A stretch of DNA of 64,000 nucleotides from Chloroflexota bacterium (GTDB lineage: Bacteria > Chloroflexota > Anaerolineae > UBA4142), in contig JACRBM010000021.1 in the NCBI GenBank assembly GCA_016219275.1, positions 1 through 64,000 of the forward strand. The letters are read 5' to 3'. Below the pieces are notes generated by a model. It searched no databases, was not told the origin of the DNA, and was given only the letters and a program-made list of their open reading frames with translations. The translations under genes were made by a program, and so were the position numbers. Positions 1-8,151 of the stretch are shown one piece after another; the first letter of the stretch is position 1, and each line of letters begins with the position of its first letter.

Positions 1-45
1 AACGTTAGAGCCGCACGACGGCGCGCGCGCTTCGATGTCCTGGTG

Positions 46-270
46 TCACGCGCCCTCCCGCGCGCGCTGTTGGGCGGCGTATGTTTCGCGATGGGCGTCC
101 ACTCTATCGGCTATATGAATACCCACCTTTGCCATCCCAGGACATTCAAACGGAAATCGCCCATCGCGAAACTTACATTCTACGACACAACGATGGACGG
201 TTATCACGGAAATCAAGCGTGATTTTTCCGGGTACCCGCAACAGAAATTGCGGCTATCCACTCTAGCCAT
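46..270 (-). CDS. possible small Cys-rich protein, or a structured transcript
   Basis: An open frame of 74 codons starts at an ATG (270) preceded directly by an in-frame GTG. A very good promoter ends only about 7 bp upstream, so a message would be leaderless. The product would have five cysteines and no recognised domain. The same stretch carries two pairs of perfectly complementary segments (83-97 with 158-172; 35-43 with 137-145) that interleave as in a pseudoknot, so an RNA product is equally plausible. No ribosome binding site is visible. I cannot decide between protein and RNA. Confidence 0.25.
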   Translation of the reverse strand: MARVDSRNFCCGYPEKSRLISVITVHRCVVECKFRDGRFPFECPGMAKVGIHIADRVDAHRETYAAQQRAREGA

Positions 271-279
271 CACACGGCT

Positions 280-308
280 AGTATAAGCCCAGTTTCCTAC
301 CGTGTCAA
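280..308 (-). promoter_or_regulatory. sigma70-type promoter reading leftwards
   Basis: On the minus strand TTGACA (308-303) and TATACT (285-280) are separated by 17 bp. Transcription would start near 273, exactly where the GTG/ATG of the small open frame lies. Confidence 0.6.
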
Positions 309-331
309 CGGTTTCTGCGCGTGGGCAAACA

Positions 332-366
332 AAAACCCGGCATCTCGCGCCGAGACACCGGGTTTT
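332..366. terminator. terminator hairpin after the M24 peptidase operon
   Basis: Arms 332-340 and 358-366 (AAAACCCGG / CCGGGTTTT) enclose a second short stem (343-347/351-355). T-rich sequence follows on the minus strand, so it should end transcripts from the peptidase operon. Confidence 0.6.
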
Positions 367-450
367 ATTTCTGCACGCGTCACGCGTTAGAGGAAACGGA
401 AATCCACAGAAAGAATTCCGTGTGTTTCCGTGTGGCGCGTAGCGTGTGGC

Positions 451-480
451 AAAAAAAGAAATGTGACATTGCCAAACTAC
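451..480 (+). repeat. dispersed repeat, copy 1 of 2
   Basis: The run AAAAAAGAAATGTGACATTG followed by CCAAACTACT matches 22701-22731 with a few substitutions. Both copies touch the 3' end of a minus-strand gene. The neighbouring 390-440 segment is itself an inverted repeat. Confidence 0.5.
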
Positions 481-1667
481 TGCGCGCTAATCGTGAGACT
501 CGCCAGGTCGCGCGGATAGTAGGTCATCGTCTCGATGCTGTCGCGCGTGATCGCAACCGTGTCCGAATGGCGAAAGCCACCGAGGTTCGGCGCGTACAAC
601 CCAGGTTCGACGGTGAAGACCATCCCAGGTTCGAGCACCGTGTCGTCGCCCGCGTCGAGGAACGGACCTTCGTGGTACCGCAAGCCAATCGCGTGACCTG
701 AGTGATGTCGCCAGTACGGCATCAAATTATTTTTCTCGTAATACGCGCGCACTGCTGCATCCACCTCACTGCATTTGACGCCGGGTCGCATCGCGTCGAG
801 CGCGGTCTGTTGCGCGCCGAGCATCCACTCGAAAAATGTTTTCTGTTCGACGTTTGCTTCGCCGACAATCATCGTCCGTTCGAGTTCCGACTGATAGCCC
901 CACATCGGACAGCCCGCTTCGCTCACCAGCACGTCGCCGGGCAGAAACGTCGCGTTCGTCGTGAGCGTGTGCGGGATGGACGCGTTGCGACCGATCTGTC
1001 CGCGATACCCGGCGGTGGGTCCGCTCGACCACATGCTTTGCGAGCGATACAACGCGCCGAGTGTGTCGAGCATTGCAAGCGTCGCCTCGTTGCTCGCGCG
1101 CTGGCTCACCTCGACTTCGTGCGCGCCGACGCGCGTGTACTTAAACAACAGCCGATGCGCGAGATTCGCCCACTTGCAACTCTCGCGAATCAACGTGAGT
1201 TCGGCATCGCTCTTGACCATCATCAATTTTTCGACGAACGACGCCGCGTCCATCACTTGCGCGCCCAACAACGCGGACAGTGCGCTGCCTTGATAACCCA
1301 GGATCCAGGGATAGCCATCGTAGTCCGCGCCGACCTTGATGCGGATGTTCATCCGCGCGCAGATTTCCGCGAACTTTATCATCGGATGTGGATTGCCGGG
1401 GTACTCGAGGTACGATTCAACGCGATCTACCTGTGCTTCCGCGTTTGCGTGTTCCACTTCGAGGCGCGGGACAAATAAGACGCGTTCGCCATCCGCGTTC
1501 ATCGCGAAACAAATCGGGCGTTCGGTCGGGATGAACGCGAACCCGGTCAAGTACGTGATGTGAAAATTGTCGAACAGTGCGACGCCGTACCATTCTTGCT
1601 GTTTGACGTACTCGAGCAGTTGCTTGGCGCGCGTCGAATACTCGCCCACAGGAATTTTTAGATTCAT
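477..1667 (-). CDS. M24-family (Xaa-Pro peptidase / creatinase-like) protein
   Basis: 396 aa with the two-domain layout of the family: an N-terminal creatinase domain (to about residue 150) and a C-terminal pita-bread fold. The family normally binds two metals through Asp, Asp, His, Glu, Glu. Here the two Asp positions read Glu250 (VSEAG) and Glu261 (QSELERT), His325 (SGHAIGL) and Glu354 (TVEPGLY) are kept, and the last Glu position reads Ser368 (RHSDT). It may therefore be a non-peptidase member such as a creatinase- or hydrolase-type enzyme. I chose the ATG at 1667, 5 nt after the DinB stop with GGGAC upstream, over an in-frame TTG at 1694 that would overlap that gene. Confidence 0.85.
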   Translation of the reverse strand: MNLKIPVGEYSTRAKQLLEYVKQQEWYGVALFDNFHITYLTGFAFIPTERPICFAMNADGERVLFVPRLEVEHANAEAQVDRVESYLEYPGNPHPMIKFAEICARMNIRIKVGADYDGYPWILGYQGSALSALLGAQVMDAASFVEKLMMVKSDAELTLIRESCKWANLAHRLLFKYTRVGAHEVEVSQRASNEATLAMLDTLGALYRSQSMWSSGPTAGYRGQIGRNASIPHTLTTNATFLPGDVLVSEAGCPMWGYQSELERTMIVGEANVEQKTFFEWMLGAQQTALDAMRPGVKCSEVDAAVRAYYEKNNLMPYWRHHSGHAIGLRYHEGPFLDAGDDTVLEPGMVFTVEPGLYAPNLGGFRHSDTVAITRDSIETMTYYPRDLASLTISAQ

Positions 1668-1672
1668 CGGTT

Positions 1673-2161
1673 TCAGCGTCCCATAAGATGCCAAATCATA
1701 TCCAAATCGCCCGGCGAATGACCCGTATCGGTCAGCATTAACGCGATTTCACTGCGATGCTGGGTGCCGTGATTCGCGACGTGAACGAGCGCGTGCCACA
1801 GAATAACACTTTGCGTTTGTCCACGAATCGTACGCGTGAATGGTTGGGACAGTTGCTCGGGCGTGAGCGACTCGATGAAGGCGCGGCGTTCCGCCCATAG
1901 CGTTTCCCATTTTGCGCGCACCGCGTCGAGCGTGGGCAAATCGTTCACCGTGAGCGAGTCGGACATTGGTGCGCCGCTCCATGATTGATGCCAGCGCCAC
2001 TCTGCGCTGACGAGATGCACGAATGAACCCAGAATCGTAAAGGCGTGTTGCGTAAAGGGATGCCGCAATTGCTCATCCGTCAGCAAACTCGCCTTCTCAA
2101 GCAATTTCTTGTTTGCCCAGATGCCGTACTCGTACATCTGTGCGATGATTTCCTTTTCCAA
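1673..2161 (-). CDS. DinB/DUF664 family protein
   Basis: 162 aa, all-helical DinB-like four-helix bundle. The three-His metal site typical of the family is visible as His49 (HLVSAEW) and the late VANHGTQHR pair. DinB-like proteins include thiol-dependent S-transferases and damage-induced proteins; the substrate cannot be read from sequence. Translation starts at a TTG with a strong TAAGGAGG site about 6 nt before it. The gene begins 10 nt after the permease stop, so it is co-transcribed with the sugar importer and the M24 peptidase. Confidence 0.8.
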   Translation of the reverse strand: MEKEIIAQMYEYGIWANKKLLEKASLLTDEQLRHPFTQHAFTILGSFVHLVSAEWRWHQSWSGAPMSDSLTVNDLPTLDAVRAKWETLWAERRAFIESLTPEQLSQPFTRTIRGQTQSVILWHALVHVANHGTQHRSEIALMLTDTGHSPGDLDMIWHLMGR

Positions 2162-2170
2162 TTTTCCTCC

Positions 2171-3067
2171 TTAACCTTTGACGCCGACGCTCGCGATGCC
2201 TTCGACGAATTGCTTTTGCGCGACGAGGAACAGCGCGATGATCGGCGCGGCGACGAACAACGCTGCCGCCATCAATAAATGCCACTCGACGCCTTGTTCC
2301 GTTTGCGCGAACACGGCGAGACCCAACGGCATCGTTCGCAGTTCGACCTTGGTCGTCGTGATGAGGGGCCAGAAAAAATCATTCCAGTGCCACATCGCCG
2401 AGAGCAAACCGAAACTCGCAATCGCCGGACGCGCGAGCGGAACGTAGACGTGCCACAACGTCAACAAATGTCCCGCGCCATCAATGCGCGCCGCATCACC
2501 GAGGTCGGTAGGAATGGTGAGGAATTGTTGACGAATCAGAAATGTACCGAAACCGCTGGCGAGAAACGGCAGAATCAACGCGCCGTACGTGTCGAGCAAA
2601 TTGAGTTGGCGCAATGTCACAAAATTCGGGATGAGCGTGACCTGGGACGGGACCATCATAATCGAAAGGTAGAGCAAGAACAAGAGATTCTTGCCGGGAA
2701 AATTCAAACGCGCGAACGCGTACGCGGCGAGACAACTTGTCGTCACTTGAATCACGACGATGGACGTGGTCACGATGACGCTGTTCAAAAAGAATTTGTC
2801 GAAGGGCGCTTTGCTCCACGCGACGATGAAATTTTCGAAATGGAATTCATTCGGAATCCAACGCGGCGGATAGATGAACAATTCGCTCGGCGCTTTGATC
2901 GCCGTGCTGATAAGCCACAGGAACGGCAACGCGACAACGAACGTAATCGGAAGCAGGATTGCATACGATACTATTTTTGTCCAGTCGAAATTGCGAATGG
3001 CGAATAGCGAATGGCGTTTGACGTCTGTTGACTGTTGACTATTGACTGTTGACTGATTTCTAATCAT
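2171..3067 (-). CDS. sugar ABC transporter permease (MalG/UgpE type)
   Basis: 298 aa inner-membrane subunit with six predicted membrane segments. The EAA loop that docks the ATPase is seen as DAARIDGAG near residue 205. It pairs with the MalF-type permease just upstream, overlapping it by 8 nt. Odd feature: residues 2-26, ahead of the first membrane segment, are encoded by repeat DNA (2991-3057) made of GACTGTT and CGAATGG units, so the N-terminal tail is repeat-derived. No ATPase gene is present; as in many CUT1 importers a shared MsmK-like ATPase elsewhere is likely. Confidence 0.92.
   Translation of the reverse strand: MIRNQSTVNSQQSTDVKRHSLFAIRNFDWTKIVSYAILLPITFVVALPFLWLISTAIKAPSELFIYPPRWIPNEFHFENFIVAWSKAPFDKFFLNSVIVTTSIVVIQVTTSCLAAYAFARLNFPGKNLLFLLYLSIMMVPSQVTLIPNFVTLRQLNLLDTYGALILPFLASGFGTFLIRQQFLTIPTDLGDAARIDGAGHLLTLWHVYVPLARPAIASFGLLSAMWHWNDFFWPLITTTKVELRTMPLGLAVFAQTEQGVEWHLLMAAALFVAAPIIALFLVAQKQFVEGIASVGVKG
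2991..3057. repeat. short-unit repeats inside the permease start
   Basis: CGAATGG-type units (2995-3015) are followed by GACTGTT/GACTATT units (3030-3056). They are read in frame as the permease N-terminus. Similar CGCCATT units recur in frame at 52493-52522. Confidence 0.7.
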
Positions 3068-3953
3068 ACGTCACCCATCGCCGTGAGAAATAGAGTTGCA
3101 GACCCGTGAACGCCATCGCGATGCCGACGACCAACAACGCAATCGTCGAGGCGTAACCGGCTTCGAGATTATAGAATGCCTGGCGGTACAAATAAAACAC
3201 GAGCGTTGCCGTGCTGTTCGCCGGACCACCCAGCCCGGCGGTCATCACGTACACGGGGTCGAACACGCGGAATGCTTGAATCATCGAAGTGATGAGCAGA
3301 AACACCATCGTCGGCGACAGCAAGGGGAGCGTCACAAAGCGAAATGACGCCCAGCGTCCCGCGCCGTCGAGCGACGCGGCTTCGTACAAATCGCGGCGAA
3401 TGTTTTGCAGACCGGCGAGAAAAATGATGATGTCGTACCCAAGCGTCTGCCAAATCATCATGATGATGATCGCGGCGAGCGCGGTGCTCGGCGAATTGAG
3501 CCAGCGGCTCGGCGGCGCGCCGAAGAGACTCAGGAACCAATTCGCCAAACCGAACTCGGGATCGTAAATCCACAACCACAACGCGGAGAGCGCGGTGAGC
3601 GAGGTCACGACCGGCAAAAAGAACGTCGTGCGAAAGACCGCGCGCAAACGCAATTTTTGATTGAGCAAAATCGCGAGTGCGAGTGCGAGGACGAGCGTGA
3701 TGCCGACGACCGAAATCGTATAGACGGTGGTGTTCGACATGATCTTCCACAGATCACTGTCGTCAATCAAACGTTGATAATTGCGAAACCAGACGAAACG
3801 TTTTTCGGGACTGAGCAGATCCCAACGCGTCAACGACAAATAACCCGAATAGACGAGCGGATAGAGCGTGAACACGGCAAGCCCAAGAAACGAAGGCAGC
3901 AGAAACGCGTATGCCGTGAACGCTTCGCGAACGTGATTCCAACGAATGGTCAT
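3060..3953 (-). CDS. sugar ABC transporter permease (MalF/UgpA type)
   Basis: 297 aa with six membrane segments and the EAA motif YEAASLDGAG near residue 195. It forms the channel with the MalG-type partner downstream and works with the binding lipoprotein encoded upstream. The start ATG follows a strong hairpin in the gap after the binding-protein gene, which would lower permease expression relative to the binding protein. The sugar is unknown. Family assignment is secure. Confidence 0.92.
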   Translation of the reverse strand: MTIRWNHVREAFTAYAFLLPSFLGLAVFTLYPLVYSGYLSLTRWDLLSPEKRFVWFRNYQRLIDDSDLWKIMSNTTVYTISVVGITLVLALALAILLNQKLRLRAVFRTTFFLPVVTSLTALSALWLWIYDPEFGLANWFLSLFGAPPSRWLNSPSTALAAIIIMMIWQTLGYDIIIFLAGLQNIRRDLYEAASLDGAGRWASFRFVTLPLLSPTMVFLLITSMIQAFRVFDPVYVMTAGLGGPANSTATLVFYLYRQAFYNLEAGYASTIALLVVGIAMAFTGLQLYFSRRWVTYD

Positions 3954-3979
3954 TGAGCCACCTTGAACCGTGATAATAA

Positions 3980-4007
3980 GGCGGGAGAGGCATTCACCTC
4001 TCCCGCC
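3980..4007 (-). terminator. intra-operon hairpin (partial terminator / mRNA stabiliser)
   Basis: A perfect 11-bp stem (3980-3990 with 3997-4007) and a 6-nt loop lie between the binding-protein stop and the permease start. The following TTATTATC run is only moderately T-rich, so partial termination or 3'-end protection is likely, as known for malE-malF. Confidence 0.65.
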
Positions 4008-4028
4008 TCATTCGCGCAACGAAAAGTT

Positions 4029-5447
4029 TTACTGCAGTGCGTCGTTCGATTTCTTTGCGGCGGCATCGAGCGCCGCTTTGGGTTCGGCGGTACCCAGCAA
4101 GATGTCTTGCAATGCTGGGTTCATGTACTGGTTGATCGCTTTTTCAAACACCGCGCTGACCGCGCGTGATTTGCCGTACTTGAATGCCAGCTCGATTGCC
4201 TTTAGCGTCTTGGGCGATTGCTTGCCGTAATCCACCATCGCTTGCACTTTGAGCGCGCTCGTGCGCACCGGCAAGTATCCGCTCTTGATCGAATACTCGG
4301 CGGTATTTTCCGGCGCAGTCATCCACTTGAGGAACGTCCACGCGGCTTTTTGTTTTTCCGGCGTCGTCTTGCCAAAGATCACAAAGTTGCCGCCACCCGC
4401 GTTGAGGACGGGACCCGCGGGACCACCCGGAATCGCGGCGACATCCCAATCGAACTTGGCGTCTCGTTCGATTTGCGCGCGCGAAAAGATCGAGTGCATC
4501 AACATCACGTTTTTGCCGGCGATGAAATCGGTGACGACCGCGCCGAAATCGTTGAATCCGCGAATCGAAAGCGTCTTGTCTTTTTGCGACATGTCGCGCC
4601 AGACGTTGACGGCGGTGAGCGCCTCGGGCGAATTGTATGTCGCGGTCTTGCCATCCTTGGAGAGGAGCGAGCCGCCGAACGACAGCAACTGACCTTCGAA
4701 TGCCCAGTCGCTGGCGATCGCGCCGGTCATCGGGTACGCGTTCGCGTTCTTGGCTAACAAGGTCTGCGACATCTTGCGCGCATCGTCCCAGGTCAGCGGC
4801 GGTTTGTCCGGATCGAGTCCCGCGGCTTTGAACGCATCGCGATTGATGAACATCATCGTCGTCGAGCGTTGCCAGGGAATCGCGTACAGTTTATTGTTCC
4901 AGTACGAGTTGCCCAGGAGCGCGGGCGCGAGATCGTCGAATTTGAAATCGGCGTCCTTGGAGAGATCGTCGAGCGCGAGCAATTGATTCGCGCTGGCGAG
5001 TTGCGGGATTTGCAACAGTTCGACCATCGCGGCATCGGGCAACGTGTTCGCGCTCGCGGACGCGAGGATCTTTTCAAAGTTCTGACCATAGTTGCCGGTC
5101 AAGACGAGTTCGACCTTGACGCCTTGATTCGCCGCGTTGAATTTTGCGACGAGCGCGTCCATTGCTTCCTTCAACGTGCCCGCAGTCGGCAGCGGATACC
5201 ACACGGTAATATTGACTGTCGCCGCCGGCTTGGGCGCTTCGGTTGGTTTCGGCGCGGCGGTCGGTTGTGGCGCCGTGGTCGGTTGCGGTGCGGCGGTTGC
5301 CGGGACTGCCGTTGGCTTGGGCGCGTCAGTCGGTTTCGGCGCGGCAGTGGGCGGCGCAGGTGTGGGCACGGGCGTCGGCGCCGGCGCGCACGCAACGATG
5401 ACACCCAGGGCAATCAGTAGAACGACGAACAGTTTGAAAATACGCAC
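4029..5447 (-). CDS. extracellular sugar-binding lipoprotein (SBP family 1)
   Basis: 472 aa. A signal peptide with lipobox IVAC places the lipidated Cys at 20. Residues 21-75 are a low-complexity tether of repeated PTAAPKPT-like units; the type 1 periplasmic-binding fold starts at about residue 77 (VNITVWYPLP). It would capture a carbohydrate outside the membrane and deliver it to the two permeases downstream. The start is GTG with AAAAGGAGG 5 nt before it, and a consensus promoter lies 33 nt further upstream. Long Pro/Thr linkers after the lipid anchor are common in Chloroflexota. Confidence 0.93.
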   Translation of the reverse strand: MRIFKLFVVLLIALGVIVACAPAPTPVPTPAPPTAAPKPTDAPKPTAVPATAAPQPTTAPQPTAAPKPTEAPKPAATVNITVWYPLPTAGTLKEAMDALVAKFNAANQGVKVELVLTGNYGQNFEKILASASANTLPDAAMVELLQIPQLASANQLLALDDLSKDADFKFDDLAPALLGNSYWNNKLYAIPWQRSTTMMFINRDAFKAAGLDPDKPPLTWDDARKMSQTLLAKNANAYPMTGAIASDWAFEGQLLSFGGSLLSKDGKTATYNSPEALTAVNVWRDMSQKDKTLSIRGFNDFGAVVTDFIAGKNVMLMHSIFSRAQIERDAKFDWDVAAIPGGPAGPVLNAGGGNFVIFGKTTPEKQKAAWTFLKWMTAPENTAEYSIKSGYLPVRTSALKVQAMVDYGKQSPKTLKAIELAFKYGKSRAVSAVFEKAINQYMNPALQDILLGTAEPKAALDAAAKKSNDALQ

Positions 5448-5479
5448 AGTTCCTCCTTTTGGAATTTCAACGTGGCGGG

Positions 5480-5508
5480 ATTATAAGTCTACGTTAGAGA
5501 GATGTCAA
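5480..5508 (-). promoter_or_regulatory. promoter of the sugar importer operon
   Basis: Minus strand: TTGACA (5508-5503), 17-bp spacer, TATAAT (5485-5480). Both boxes are perfect consensus. It drives the binding protein, permeases and probably DinB and the M24 peptidase. Confidence 0.8.
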
Positions 5509-5534
5509 CCGATGTTGTAAGTTTCAAACTCGCG

Positions 5535-7217
5535 CTACACAATCACGGGTTCTTTGTATTCGCCCCAGGTTTTTCTCAAGACATCCATCATTTCGCCGAG
5601 CGTGGCGTACGCGTTGACCGCATCAATCAAACGCGGCATCAAGTTTGCATTCTCGCGTTTCGCCGCGTCGCGAATCGCGTCGAGCGCCGCTTGTACGCGC
5701 GCGCCATCGCGTTCGCGCCGCACGCGCTCTAATCGCGCGAGGTGATGGCGCGCGCTCGCTTCGTCCACGCGCAAGAGCGGCACGCGCAAATCTTCCTTGA
5801 CGACGAAATCGTTTACGCCGACGATGACGCGATCCTTTTTCTCGATTTCGGTTTGATAGCGCGCCGCGCTCTCCGCAATCTCGCGTTGGAAAAAACCTTT
5901 TTCGATGGAAGGCAGCACGCCGCCGTGTTTTTCGATGCGAGCAAAGTACGCGTTGGCTTCTTGCTCCATTCGATTCGTGAACGCTTCGACAAAATACGAA
6001 CCGCCGAGCGGATCGGCGGTGTTCGCCACACCCGATTCGTGCGCGATGATTTGTTGCGTGCGAAGCGCGATCGTCGCCGCGTTCTCGCTGGGCAACGCCC
6101 ACGCCTCGTCGAGCGAATTTGTGTGGAGCGATTGCGTGCCGCCGAGCACCGCGGCGAGCGCCTGCAGCGCGACGCGCGCGACGTTGTTCATCGGTTGTTG
6201 CGCGGTGAGCGAAACGCCGGCGGTCTGCGTGTGGAATCGCATCAACCACGCGCGCGGATTCTGCGCGCCCATCGTGTCGCGCATCCAGCGCGCCCAGATG
6301 CGTCGCGCCGCGCGATACTTGGCGATCTCTTCAAAGAAATCATTGTGCGCGTTGAAGAAGAACGAGAGGCGCGGCGCGAATTCGTCAATGTTCATTCCGC
6401 GTTGGATGCCCCAGCGCACGTACTCCATGCCGTCCGCCAGCGTGAACGCGAGTTCTTGGGCGGCGGTTGAACCGGCTTCGCGGATGTGATAACCGGAAAT
6501 CGAGATCGTGTTCCACAGCGGCATTTCGCGCGTGCCGAATTCCATCGTGTCCACGACGAGGCGCATCGAAGGATGCGGCGGGAAGATGAATTCTTTTTGC
6601 GCGATGTACTCTTTGAGGATGTCGTTCTGAATCGTGCCGCCGAGTTTCGCGCGCGGGACGCCGCGCTTTTCCGCCGCCGCGATGTACATCGCCCAGATGA
6701 TCGCGGCGGGCGAGTTGATCGTCATCGAGGTCGTGACCTGATCCACCGGGATTCCGTCGAAGAGGAGTTCCATATCCGCGAGCGACGAAATCGCGACGCC
6801 GCACTTGCCGAACTCGCCAAGTGCTTGCGGTGCATCGGTGTCGTATCCGTACAGCGTCGGCATGTCGAACGCAGTCGAAAGCCCGGTCTCGCCGTGTTCG
6901 AGCAAGTACTTGAAGCGCGCGTTCGTCGCTTCGGCGGTGCCAAAGCCGGCGAACATGCGCATCGTCCAGAATCGTCCGCGATGCATCGTCCCGTGGACGC
7001 CGCGTGTGTACGGAAACTCGCCCGGCATTCCCAGGTCGCGTTCGTAATCCATCGCGGCGAGATCGAGCGGAGTGTAGAGGCGGTCAATGTCTTCGGAGGA
7101 GGTCGTGATAAATTTTTCGCGTCGCTCCGGCGCGCGCGCGAGGGTTTGTTGCAAGGTCGTCTCTTCCCAGCGCTCCTTCGCGTGTTGGATGTCTTCGAGC
7201 TTCTTTGCGTCGAACAT
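5535..7217 (-). CDS. acyl-CoA mutase large subunit, isobutyryl-CoA-mutase-like
   Basis: 560 aa, TIM-barrel catalytic subunit of the B12-dependent methylmalonyl-CoA mutase family, without the C-terminal B12-binding domain, so it needs a separate small subunit not seen here. Landmark GYHIREAG places the conserved catalytic His at 244. The residues that choose the substrate are Phe89 (TMRMFAGF) and Gln207 (EYIAQKEF). In methylmalonyl-CoA mutase these are Tyr89 and Arg207; in isobutyryl-CoA mutase they are Phe and Gln. A substrate without the second carboxylate (isobutyryl- or a related acyl-CoA) is therefore inferred. It follows the epimerase gene closely, with GAGGAGG before its ATG. The second mutase (12280-13878) keeps the Tyr/Arg pair. 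Confidence 0.9.
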   Translation of the reverse strand: MFDAKKLEDIQHAKERWEETTLQQTLARAPERREKFITTSSEDIDRLYTPLDLAAMDYERDLGMPGEFPYTRGVHGTMHRGRFWTMRMFAGFGTAEATNARFKYLLEHGETGLSTAFDMPTLYGYDTDAPQALGEFGKCGVAISSLADMELLFDGIPVDQVTTSMTINSPAAIIWAMYIAAAEKRGVPRAKLGGTIQNDILKEYIAQKEFIFPPHPSMRLVVDTMEFGTREMPLWNTISISGYHIREAGSTAAQELAFTLADGMEYVRWGIQRGMNIDEFAPRLSFFFNAHNDFFEEIAKYRAARRIWARWMRDTMGAQNPRAWLMRFHTQTAGVSLTAQQPMNNVARVALQALAAVLGGTQSLHTNSLDEAWALPSENAATIALRTQQIIAHESGVANTADPLGGSYFVEAFTNRMEQEANAYFARIEKHGGVLPSIEKGFFQREIAESAARYQTEIEKKDRVIVGVNDFVVKEDLRVPLLRVDEASARHHLARLERVRRERDGARVQAALDAIRDAAKRENANLMPRLIDAVNAYATLGEMMDVLRKTWGEYKEPVIV

Positions 7218-7235
7218 TTTGCCTCCTCAAGAAAA

Positions 7236-7297
7236 GACGGATGACCGAGGACGGAGGACGGAATTTGCTCGGTCTTCTGTCCTCCGTCCTCCGTCAC
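7236..7297. repeat. hairpin of GGACGGA units between epimerase and mutase
   Basis: GAGGACGGAGGACGG in the left arm (7256 region) folds on CCTCCGTCCTCCGTC in the right (7281-7295). The epimerase stop codon lies inside the right arm. It fills the whole intergenic gap. Confidence 0.75.
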
Positions 7298-7692
7298 TTT
7301 TGATACAACTCGATTAGCACACCATGCGCGCTCTTGGGATGGACGAACGCGTAGCGATGTCCCTGCCCGGTCAACTGCGGCGTCTCGTTGATGAGTTGCG
7401 CACCCGCCGCTTTGAGTTGCGTGAGCGCGCCCTCGATGTCATCCACTTCGAAACAGATGTGGTGCACACCTTCGCCGCGCTTGGCAAGGAACTTGGCGAG
7501 ACCGCTGTCGGTGTCTTGCGGTTCAACAAGTTCGACCTCGGTGCCGCCGACTGGCATGAACGCGACCTGGGTGCGTCCGCCTTCTTCTAGTTCCATGCGG
7601 TCTAGTTTGATGCCGAGTGCGCTTTCAAAAAATCCCAGTGCGGCGCTAATGTTTTGAACTGCAATTCCGATGTGGTCAATGCGAGTAATCAT
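7294..7692 (-). CDS. mce: methylmalonyl-CoA epimerase
   Basis: 132 aa, the usual length of a VOC-superfamily methylmalonyl-CoA epimerase. It interconverts (S)- and (R)-methylmalonyl-CoA so that carboxylase product can enter the mutase. Metal ligands are visible as His7 (RIDHIGIAV), the GVHHICFEV His and the terminal Glu in HGVLIELYQ. AAAGGAT precedes the ATG. It is the first gene of a two-gene unit with the isobutyryl-type mutase, while the Tyr/Arg mutase and the carboxylase subunits lie a few kb upstream on the same strand. Confidence 0.92.
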   Translation of the reverse strand: MITRIDHIGIAVQNISAALGFFESALGIKLDRMELEEGGRTQVAFMPVGGTEVELVEPQDTDSGLAKFLAKRGEGVHHICFEVDDIEGALTQLKAAGAQLINETPQLTGQGHRYAFVHPKSAHGVLIELYQK

Positions 7693-7704
7693 AGAATCCT
7701 TTCT

Positions 7705-8147
7705 GCCATAGAGGGCATAGAGAGCATAGAGAAAATGTCACAGTTGGAATCGTTTGACGCCCTCAATCAAACGTGGTTTGTTGAAATTAATCAAAAGTCC
7801 GACATTGGTACGCGTTCCACGTAAATACGAAAGTATCGTCGCGTAATGGATATTTTCGAAATCCTGGACCGCTTTCAGTTCGACTATGACTTTGCCATCC
7901 ACCATCAAGTCTAACCGATGGTGACCGGCAACGATGTCTTTGTATGAAATTGGAATCGGTTTTTGTCGCTCGTACGGAATTCCGCGCAAATCGAATTCAT
8001 GCGCGAGTGCCTCTTCGTAAATTGCCTCTAAAAAACCAGGACCGAGAACGCGATGCACCTCAATCGCCGCCTCGATGATTTTCGATGTCAAATCTTTATG
8101 GGGGGCGTTTGCCATGTTTTTCTCTATGCTCCCTATGTCCGCTATGG
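7705..8147. mobile_element. inverted-repeat-flanked GxxExxY cassette
   Basis: Arms of about 30 bp (7705-7734 and 8117-8147) are inverted copies with about four mismatches, built from CATAGAG units. Between them is one complete gene whose start and stop nearly touch the arms. The arrangement looks like a small mobilisable unit, although no transposase is present. The arms could also be just another intergenic repeat pair. Confidence 0.45.
7738..8115 (-). CDS. GxxExxY protein (PD-(D/E)XK nuclease-like)
   Basis: 125 aa. The signature Gly27-x-x-Glu30-x-x-Tyr33 (GPGFLEAIY) is present, and downstream RLDLMV and VIVELKA supply the Asp and Glu-x-Lys of a PD-(D/E)XK-like active site. The family is widespread in environmental bacteria, usually as single genes, and its role is unknown. 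Both ends are bordered by inverted CATAGAG repeats. It separates the epimerase/mutase unit from the DUF362 gene. Confidence 0.85.
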   Translation of the reverse strand: MANAPHKDLTSKIIEAAIEVHRVLGPGFLEAIYEEALAHEFDLRGIPYERQKPIPISYKDIVAGHHRLDLMVDGKVIVELKAVQDFENIHYATILSYLRGTRTNVGLLINFNKPRLIEGVKRFQL

Positions 8148-8151
8148 CTTT

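Noticed and set aside
3980-4007. Full rho-independent terminator ending the sugar operon after the binding protein
   Set aside because: The U-tract is weak and the permeases downstream have no promoter I can see, so it is treated as a partial terminator or stabiliser.
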